From Pirellulaceae bacterium (GTDB taxonomy: Bacteria > Planctomycetota > Planctomycetia > Pirellulales > Pirellulaceae), in NCBI GenBank assembly GCA_019636385.1, contig JAHBXT010000007.1, positions 1 to 64,000 of the forward strand: a stretch of 64,000 nucleotides of DNA, in the 5' to 3' direction. Shown piece after piece: positions 1-4,945 of this stretch. Both the position numbers and the translations under genes were made by a program. The notes below the pieces were generated by a model that was not told where the DNA came from, searched no databases, and saw only the letters and a program-made list of their open reading frames with translations. The number at the start of each line of letters is the position of its first letter. The first letter of the stretch is position 1.

Positions 1-277
1 GAACCTGACGACTGTCGAATATATCCAACTGCTGGACTGGACGGCGCGACAAGTTGTTCCGGGCAAACGCGGTAGCACGCCTGAAAGGGCTCCGCCGATA
101 TTTGAACGACTGAAGCTTGGCATGTCACCCGACACGTTTGGCGAACTGGTCGGCAGTTTCGGCAAACTGTTTAAGCTTGTAGCCGGCAAGCCCAGTGTCG
201 TGGATGCTCACCGCAGTCAGCGCCGACGCAAACGCTTTACGATGGATACTGCCGCGCGGCGATTGTTAGAAGTCTAA
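1..277 (+). CDS. C-terminal fragment of a REP-associated (Y1/IS200-like) transposase
   Basis: An open frame runs in from the left edge (second base onward) and stops at TAA 275-277, giving about 91 residues. It contains 'LLDWTARQVVPGKRG', a 'FERLKLG' helix and 'ELVGSFGKLFKLVAG'. This arrangement is typical of the C-terminal extension of planctomycete Y1-type transposases, which use one catalytic tyrosine to process hairpin repeats. The HUH motif and the catalytic tyrosine would lie upstream of the window, so activity cannot be judged. The short GC-rich repeats that follow (557-576, 694-710, 2994-3013) may be its REP substrates; that link is inference. The family assignment rests on remembered similarity and is moderately sure. 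Confidence 0.6.
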   Translation, partial: NLTTVEYIQLLDWTARQVVPGKRGSTPERAPPIFERLKLGMSPDTFGELVGSFGKLFKLVAGKPSVVDAHRSQRRRKRFTMDTAARRLLEV

Positions 278-556
278 CGCGAATTCTTGCGGCTGTCGCG
301 GAACTGGCAAACTGCCCCGCAATTCAGAGCCGGCAATACACTGCCTGCAGGGCTGTAATGCGAGGCATCGTAATGATGTTGATTCTGCCTCACGTCAGCT
401 GACGGGTTCCCTAGCTGAATGCCAATTTCGGCAAGCCGTACTCGGGCAATATTGCGTTGCACCGAAGCAGCGACAACCAAACTAGCGATTATCTATCGGG
501 CCGTTCGCCCTTATCCCCCAAACCCATCAAATTATTCTGTCAATCCACTGTCCCCC

Positions 557-576
557 CGACAGATTGCTGTGTCCCC
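557..576. repeat. REP-like 20-bp repeat, copy 1
   Basis: The 20-base word CGACAGATTGCTGTGTCCCC occurs here and again, identically, at 2994-3013. Its inner part recurs at 694-710. It lies just downstream of a Y1-transposase fragment, which suggests a REP-type element; that association is inference. Confidence 0.55.
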
Positions 577-693
577 CAGCGCGAGCGGGGGCGGGGGTGT
601 TCGAATCAAACTACGTCTGACGGCGCAAGAGACTGGGCTGTCCGTGAAAGCGGGACCACCTCACGGCGCCCGTACTTTACCCCCAGCCATCCT

Positions 694-710
694 GCTGTGT
701 CCCCAGGGGA
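694..710. repeat. REP-like repeat, partial copy
   Basis: The 17 bases GCTGTGTCCCCAGGGGA are identical to 3004-3020. They overlap the family seen at 557-576. The end CCCCAGGGG is palindromic. Confidence 0.5.
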
Positions 711-809
711 GCCCGCCATCGGGCTGCCTTCGGCCTCCACTTCTTTCCGGGTTGCCAATGGTAGCAGCCTTTCCGCTCCCAACCGGGGAACGCATCCTGC
801 TAAGACATT

Positions 810-830
810 GCGGCGGCTTCCTGCCGCCGC
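810..830 (-). terminator. Hairpin downstream of the last immunity gene
   Basis: A perfect 8-bp stem, GCGGCGGC (810-817) with GCCGCCGC (823-830), has a five-base loop. It begins four bases beyond the stop codon (834-836) of the minus-strand gene. There is no clear U-tract, so it may be a hairpin that stabilises the 3' end rather than an intrinsic terminator. Confidence 0.45.
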
Positions 831-833
831 TCT

Positions 834-1304
834 TCAGTTCGTTCTGCTTCGCAATCGTCCTTCAACCACACTAGGCAGCGTTGATGAGGTCGCTATCTCT
901 GCGAATTCATCGAATGATTCAGGAGGGCAACTGCCGCTTGTTACATATCCATACTGCCCTTCTACAAGCTTCGTGATCTTTTCTAGCTCGCTTTCGATTG
1001 AACCCTTTGGGCCACCAATGCCCACAATCATTCGACCCTCACCAGTAAAAAAGAGCATGACTTGGTCCGGTTCACCTTCGGAATCGCAATCCCAGTACAC
1101 TGAGTAACTCGACTCGCGATCATTCTCCAAACGTTCAATCAATTCGGAAGGATTCTTGTACGTGATTTCTGGCTCGTCTGCGAACTCAGGGTACGGGTAC
1201 TCTTCCGCAACTTGCGTTCGACTCCTTCCGAATGCATCCAAAAACCTGTTCGCAACTGCCTTCGAGCGGCTACCACACAGAACGTATATCTCTGTAGCAT
1301 CCAT
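834..1304 (-). CDS. Putative immunity protein of cassette 3
   Basis: This encodes 156 residues from ATG 1302-1304. The reading frame is open further upstream, but this start has a good ribosome-binding site (GAGGTGA about six bases before ATG) and follows four bases after the stop of the toxin fragment at 1309. The protein is acidic and small, with 'LCGSRSKAVANRFLDAFG' near the N-terminus and 'YSVYWDCDSEGEPDQV' in the middle. There is no signal peptide or membrane segment, as expected for a cytoplasmic antitoxin. No named immunity family is recognised. The role rests on position: a small gene directly after a polymorphic-toxin C-terminal domain. A hairpin follows the stop codon. Confidence 0.6.
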   Translation of the reverse strand: MDATEIYVLCGSRSKAVANRFLDAFGRSRTQVAEEYPYPEFADEPEITYKNPSELIERLENDRESSYSVYWDCDSEGEPDQVMLFFTGEGRMIVGIGGPKGSIESELEKITKLVEGQYGYVTSGSCPPESFDEFAEIATSSTLPSVVEGRLRSRTN

Positions 1305-1308
1305 TCTG

Positions 1309-1662
1309 TCACCTCGCCTTCCCTGCGCTGATGAAGATGTCGTCAAGCGTCTCGTAGTAGTAATACTTCGTTCCGTTAAACCAAGCCTCATAGAAGTTCA
1401 CATCCACCGATTGGCCATTGAACGGCTTTTTCGGTGGATTAGGAATCTTGGTTCCATTCTCGCGAATATATCCATCGATGTTATTGAACTGAGTCCGCAA
1501 GGCTTCTGCGTTCTTTTGGCTCCAGGCAGGAAGCCCAAGCTCTTGGGCATGCCGAGAATATGAGTGCTGAAACGCCCTGCGTTGAGCAGCGGTCATCTGC
1601 GCCCACGGCGTCGTATGGCCTATTTGCGATACGACTCCACTAACTGGGGCACGGCTACAAGA
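1309..1662 (-). pseudogene. Orphan polymorphic-toxin C-terminal domain, cassette 3
   Basis: The frame is open from 1662 (after a TGA at 1663-1665) to the stop at 1309. An internal ATG at 1594-1596 would give a 95-residue protein. The reading before that ATG, 'RAPVSGVVSQIGHTTPWAQ', is clearly protein-like and resembles the 'NKAPVKGLV' boundary after the pre-toxin segment of cassette 2, so this is a toxin tip cut at the cassette junction. The tip contains 'RRAFQHSYSRHAQELGLP', 'YIRENGTKIPNPPKKPF' and a tyrosine run 'KYYYYETLDD'. The toxin activity is not recognised. No trunk or secretion signal is attached, so it is probably silent unless recombined onto a trunk gene. Confidence 0.6.
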
Positions 1663-1666
1663 TCAA

Positions 1667-1894
1667 TCAATAATCCGATGGTCCCTCGACGTGCTCACCT
1701 GAATTCCGCAGTTCCATCGTAGCTTGTTCGGCACGTTCCCAATCGGGAAATTCGACAGTCAAGCAAACCGAATCCGGCAAGTCGATCTCACGGTAGGTGA
1801 TCTCGCCGTCGTACGTCGCAACCTTCTCACGCGTCAACTCCTCACGCCGTAAGTCCTCTGGCTTTTTGTAATAAATCTCAATCATTGCAGTCAT
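1667..1894 (-). CDS. Putative immunity protein of cassette 2
   Basis: This encodes 75 residues from ATG 1892-1894. A second in-frame ATG lies three codons later ('MIEIYYKKPEDL'). The product is small and strongly acidic ('DGEITYREIDLPDSVCLTVEF'), with no signal peptide or membrane helix. It begins 24 bases after the stop of the cassette-2 toxin (1919) and ends three bases before the open frame of the cassette-3 toxin fragment. This is the toxin-immunity-toxin-immunity order known from Rhs and CdiA orphan cassettes. No family is recognised; the immunity role is inferred from position. Confidence 0.55.
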   Translation of the reverse strand: MTAMIEIYYKKPEDLRREELTREKVATYDGEITYREIDLPDSVCLTVEFPDWERAEQATMELRNSGEHVEGPSDY

Positions 1895-1918
1895 AGTCGT
1901 ACTCTGAAATCATAGTTG

Positions 1919-2611
1919 CTATTCGGGAAAGAAGATATGTCCCCATGAACCCCCAGTTCCCTTTTTCCCGTTCGTCCAGTCCGCGAATTTGATGTGGGGT
2001 AAGTTATTGCCCACGCCGGGTTCAGGCGGATGAATCTGGAACCATTTCTTAACTCCCGGAGGCGGACTTGGATACGGTTGTCCGGCAATTGCTCGTGGTA
2101 ACTCTACCGTATCAGGCATCGCCTTTCGTATCGTTGCGAGAGCGTCATCTAACGACTTAACAGTGTGGTTAAAGACACCCGCAACTTTAATTCCTTTAAC
2201 CACAACATTGTCGACCAGTCCCTTAACTGGGGCTTTGTTCAGCTTACTTAACGCTGCAGCAGCGGCGACCGCTGGGCGGCCGGTGGCGGCAGCCATTTTC
2301 ACAATTTTAACTGAATCTCCAAAGCCCGGGATCGTGGCGATCAGGTTTGTAATTGCATCTTCATAATTACCGCGACCCAGCGAGATGCCCGCGTTGGCTA
2401 GGTCGAATAGGATGCCAAGGCCAGGGGCAAAGCCGCCGACGTCCAGCCCAAGCTGCACGCCATCGAGCACCCTCGTCCACCAGTCACTGGCCTCTGGTTC
2501 TTCCTCGGACTGGGTTACCGTAGTGGGTAAGACAATCTCATACTCGGTCCTGCCATCCGGTCCATAGGTGCCCGAAACGAATACCAGAGCCTCCGGTGTG
2601 CTTAGCTCCAA
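1919..2611 (-). CDS. Orphan toxin cassette 2: pre-toxin segment plus C-terminal toxin
   Basis: The 230-residue frame starts at a TTG, but its sequence continues upstream in the same frame to an in-frame TAA at 2753-2755, so this is a gene fragment. Residues about 45-125 ('DGVQLGLDVGGFAPGLGIL', 'NAGISLGRGNYEDAI', 'IPGFGDSVKIVKMAA', 'ALSKLNKA') match the corresponding stretch of the trunk gene's tip (3850-4144). After 'SKLNKA' the two diverge completely. Here the tail is 'HPPEPGVGNNLPHIKF' and 'GSWGHIFFPE', which looks like a small secreted RNase-type polymorphic toxin domain, though I cannot name the family with certainty. It is followed by an immunity-like gene at 1894. Without a trunk it is unlikely to be exported. 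Confidence 0.6.
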   Translation of the reverse strand: MELSTPEALVFVSGTYGPDGRTEYEIVLPTTVTQSEEEPEASDWWTRVLDGVQLGLDVGGFAPGLGILFDLANAGISLGRGNYEDAITNLIATIPGFGDSVKIVKMAAATGRPAVAAAAALSKLNKAPVKGLVDNVVVKGIKVAGVFNHTVKSLDDALATIRKAMPDTVELPRAIAGQPYPSPPPGVKKWFQIHPPEPGVGNNLPHIKFADWTNGKKGTGGSWGHIFFPE

Positions 2612-2983
2612 AGACGGCAGACCGCTTTGGTAAGACCCGCTGACGTTGACGTGCGGATCACCGAATATTGCAAAGCTCTGGCTGGGTAGCTGGTCTGATG
2701 AGATATTAGCGGTGTACGTGTTCTCAGCTGTGTATTGGGTATACAGGTGATCTTAGCCGCCATTGATCGACCAATCTTGGAGCGTGGCCGCGCGGTAGTA
2801 GACCGTGTGTTTCTTGCCCAGTGCAGCCCCACCGTTCCACACAGGCTGGTCATCGACCAACGTACCCAATGCGCCAAATTGTTGTTTGCTGCGCGCTTCG
2901 TGGACTTCGGTGTGTGTGATGTTGGTCGTCTTGTACCAGCTGGGATACTCATGGCGGATATGCGTCATTGTGTCTTCGATGAA
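2612..2983 (-). pseudogene. Decayed 5' part of cassette 2 (duplicate of trunk segment)
   Basis: This continues the frame of the cassette-2 toxin upstream. It reads 'DHLYTQYTAENTYTANISSDQL' style sequence parallel to 'DHLYTKYTIGDTYTATITPDQP' in the trunk gene, interrupted by one TAA at 2753-2755 (where the trunk has a histidine/tyrosine-rich stretch). It then continues as 'FIEDTMTHIRHEYPSWYK' through 'AATLQDW', nearly identical to the trunk. The homology ends abruptly at 2983, eleven bases before a REP-like repeat. Confidence 0.7.
2770..2983 (-). repeat. 214-bp direct repeat, copy 1
   Basis: This is identical to 4438-4651 except for one base (A at 2868 against G at 4536, Leu against Ser in the protein). 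Both copies are in the same orientation and are offset by exactly 1668 bases. The flanks on one side are only partly similar and on the other are unrelated, so the near-identity is confined to this block. It encodes the segment from 'FIEDTMTHIR' to 'TLQDW'. Confidence 0.9.
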
Positions 2984-2993
2984 GTTTGAAGTG

Positions 2994-3013
2994 CGACAGA
3001 TTGCTGTGTCCCC
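2994..3013. repeat. REP-like 20-bp repeat, copy 2
   Basis: The sequence is identical to 557-576, and the following bases CAGGGGA extend the match to 694-710. It lies eleven bases beyond the end of the 214-bp duplicated block, in the short gap between cassette 2 and the immunity gene of the trunk. Confidence 0.55.
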
Positions 3014-3104
3014 AGGGGACTCCAACGATTCGTATACCTTCCAGCCAATCCGCATGGCCCCAGACTTGGGCTTGGCGATCGGCAGATGATTGCCCAAAAA
3101 TCCA

Positions 3105-3121
3105 TGCTACTCAGTGTAGCA
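3105..3121 (-). terminator. Small hairpin after the trunk immunity gene
   Basis: TGCTAC (3105-3110) pairs perfectly with GTAGCA (3116-3121) around a five-base loop. It lies about 25 bases past the stop of the minus-strand gene ending at 3147. There is no long U-tract, so it may be only a weak terminator. Confidence 0.3.
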
Positions 3122-3146
3122 GCCAAGTATTGGCACTATCAATCGA

Positions 3147-3638
3147 TTACGGAACGGCCATTGCGATAATCTCAGCTCGCGTAAGTCGCTCTTGCGGCTC
3201 TAGTTCAATCGTGCCTTTCAAAGCGTCCGACTCACCGAGGACAAATGCACGTATGTCGTAATGAATCGGGAAGACCGACTCGACATCTCTTTCGAGAAAA
3301 GCAGCGAGACGAGCTGGACTGCGGTCTTCATAGTCAAAGTCATGGTACCTCGCTAAATGGAACCATTTCCCATTGTTTTCAACGGATATTGTAATGAAAT
3401 GTTCAGTCAATCTTGCGTTGGTCGTATCGATATTCCCGAGAAAACTCCATACCGTAGTTCCATCTGCAAGCGTAACTTGTGCCGCAACCAAACGTCCCTT
3501 CAGGTCTTTGCAAGGAAGTTTCTTGACCGGGGTTAATTCCGTTTCGTTACTTCGTGGCCTATTTGCGAAACGCCAAATTGGATTTTCTCGCATCTCAACT
3601 GATGAAATAGATTCGATACTTGATTTTCTCATGGTCAT
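3147..3638 (-). CDS. Putative immunity protein for the trunk (LHH-nuclease) toxin
   Basis: This encodes 163 residues. The ATG at 3636-3638 overlaps the stop codon of the toxin frame (ATGA), a classic translational coupling for toxin/immunity pairs. A second ATG two codons on is an alternative start. The product is soluble and has no signal peptide. Visible stretches are 'KLPCKDLKGRLVAAQVTLADGTTVW', 'WFHLARYHDFDYEDRSP' and 'FPIHYDIRAFVLGE', and it may bind the nuclease through its acidic face. No immunity family is recognised with certainty. The function is inferred from the four-base overlap with an HNH-like toxin. Confidence 0.65.
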   Translation of the reverse strand: MTMRKSSIESISSVEMRENPIWRFANRPRSNETELTPVKKLPCKDLKGRLVAAQVTLADGTTVWSFLGNIDTTNARLTEHFITISVENNGKWFHLARYHDFDYEDRSPARLAAFLERDVESVFPIHYDIRAFVLGESDALKGTIELEPQERLTRAEIIAMAVP

Positions 3639-4144
3639 AGTCCAGGGAATCCATTATTCAACATCGACTGCCACAGATTGGTACCGTGCTTTAAGTCAAA
3701 TGCCTTGGTATATGCAGCCAAGTCCGCTGCCAACTGCGCTCGGCCGGTCGCGCTGAGGTTGTCGAAGTAGTTTTTCCCCCACTGACGGGGCAATATTTTG
3801 TCTAAACCACTGTGGTACAACTGGTGAAGGGCTTTTGGCATTTCTACCAAATCTTGCTTGAGTGGTCCACCCAGATACTTCGGCCAAGCGTGATGAAGTT
3901 CCGTTGTCGCCTTGTTCAGCTTGCTAAGCGCCACAGCGGCGGCAATCCCGGCGCCACCACCGGCGGCGGCCATCTTGGCTAGTTTGGCTGCGTCTCCGAA
4001 TCCGGGTATCGAGGCAAGCAGGTTGATTAATGCTTCCTGATCGTTGCCACGACCCAGCGAGACACCAGCATTGGCTAAGTCGAATAGGATGCCGATGCCA
4101 GGGGCAAAGCCGCCAACGTCTAGCGCTATCTGCACGCCATCCAA
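3635..4144 (-). CDS. Pre-toxin segment plus LHH/HNH-type nuclease toxin tip
   Basis: This encodes 169 residues from an in-frame ATG to TGA 3635-3637. The true coding frame continues upstream through the TAG at 4154. Residues 1-85 are the shared hydrophobic pre-toxin segment ('VQIALDVGGFAPGIGILFD', 'NAGVSLGRGND', 'ALSKLNKA'). Residues about 86-169 are the tip: 'ELHHAWPKYLGGPLKQDLV', 'ALHQLYHSGLDKIL'. The pattern LHH-x-x-P-K-x-L-G-G followed by a distal H-x-x-Y/H fits the HNH/Endonuclease VII superfamily of toxin nucleases (LHH type), which cut DNA. The immunity gene overlaps its stop by four bases. Confidence 0.7.
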   Translation of the reverse strand: MDGVQIALDVGGFAPGIGILFDLANAGVSLGRGNDQEALINLLASIPGFGDAAKLAKMAAAGGGAGIAAAVALSKLNKATTELHHAWPKYLGGPLKQDLVEMPKALHQLYHSGLDKILPRQWGKNYFDNLSATGRAQLAADLAAYTKAFDLKHGTNLWQSMLNNGFPGL

Positions 4145-4153
4145 GATGCGCGT

Positions 4154-4945
4154 CTACCAGCCGGTGTCTTGCTGACCGCTAGGATCGATCCCTATATCTG
4201 TCCGGATGATCTCGAGCTCGGTTTCGGAGTCGGGATAGGTTCCCGAGACGATCACCTGTTGGCCGGGCGTTGTCAACTCGAACGAGGGCTTACGGTACGA
4301 TCCAGTGACGTTTTTGTGAGTGTCGCCGAAAAGGTCAAAACTCTCGCTCGGCGGCTGGTCAGGAGTGATGGTGGCGGTGTAGGTGTCGCCTATCGTGTAT
4401 TTGGTGTACAGATGGTCGTGATAGTGTTCTGCCGCATACCAATCTTGGAGCGTGGCCGCGCGGTAGTAGACCGTGTGTTTCTTGCCCAGTGCAGCCCCAC
4501 CGTTCCACACAGGCTGGTCATCGACCAACGTACCCGATGCGCCAAATTGTTGTTTGCTGCGCGCTTCGTGGACTTCGGTGTGTGTGATGTTGGTCGTCTT
4601 GTACCAGCTGGGATACTCATGGCGGATATGCGTCATTGTGTCTTCGATGAACCAGCCTGCTCCAGGTGCATCGGCTGTTAATTGGCCGCTGGCCTGCGCC
4701 GGATCGTCAGCTTGGGCTGAGGCCGAGCCGTGGCCGTGGCCCTGATCGACCAGCTTGCGCTTGAAGGTCAGTCTGGTAACACCGTTGGTGGTGATCGTGC
4801 CATCCCCATCGCTGAGTACCCCGTGATCGAACCGCTCGGCGATGATCTCTTCCACGTCCTGACCCGACGCATGGCTGTGGCTAGCATGCTGAGCGGTGCC
4901 ATCTGCGTTGGGCTGAGCACGCAAATGCGTCATCAGGACCATTGG
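4154..4945 (-). pseudogene. Trunk middle segment in the shifted frame
   Basis: This frame is open from 5281, but its reading looks authentic only from about 4945 onward: 'NADGTAQHASHSHASGQDV', 'GTITTNGVTRLTFKRKL', the repeat-encoded 'FIEDTMTHIRHEYPSWYK', 'TLQDWYAAEHYHDHLYTKY' and 'QQVIVSGTYPDSETELEI'. It ends at the TAG at 4154-4156, in line with the pre-toxin frame that follows. The same order of segments is found in cassette 2, confirming that all of these belonged to one protein. Confidence 0.7.
4438..4651 (-). repeat. 214-bp direct repeat, copy 2
   Basis: This is the partner of 2770-2983, with one mismatch in 214 bases. Here it is embedded in the trunk gene, immediately upstream (in gene sense) of the region encoding the pre-toxin and toxin tip. 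Recombination between the two copies would replace the LHH toxin and its immunity gene with cassette 2. Confidence 0.9.

Larger units (their letters stand above)
278..833. other. Gene-poor stretch with REP-like repeats
   Basis: About 556 bases lie between the transposase tail and the first immunity gene. The plus-strand frames that are open here have a composition unlike the neighbouring proteins and no recognisable domain. The stretch holds two short repeated words (557-576 and 694-710), several G- and C-runs, and a strong hairpin at 810-830 next to the stop codon of the minus-strand gene. I see no gene in it. Confidence 0.6.

Noticed and set aside
419..1107. Two plus-strand open frames of 151 and 216 codons
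   Set aside because: They overlap the better-supported minus-strand immunity gene or repeat-rich sequence, are rich in Pro, Ser and Arg, and show no domain.
4881..4945. Programmed frameshift in the trunk gene
   Set aside because: No slippery heptamer or clear downstream structure is seen at the shift, and a second lesion (TAG at 4154) lies downstream, so decay or error is simpler.
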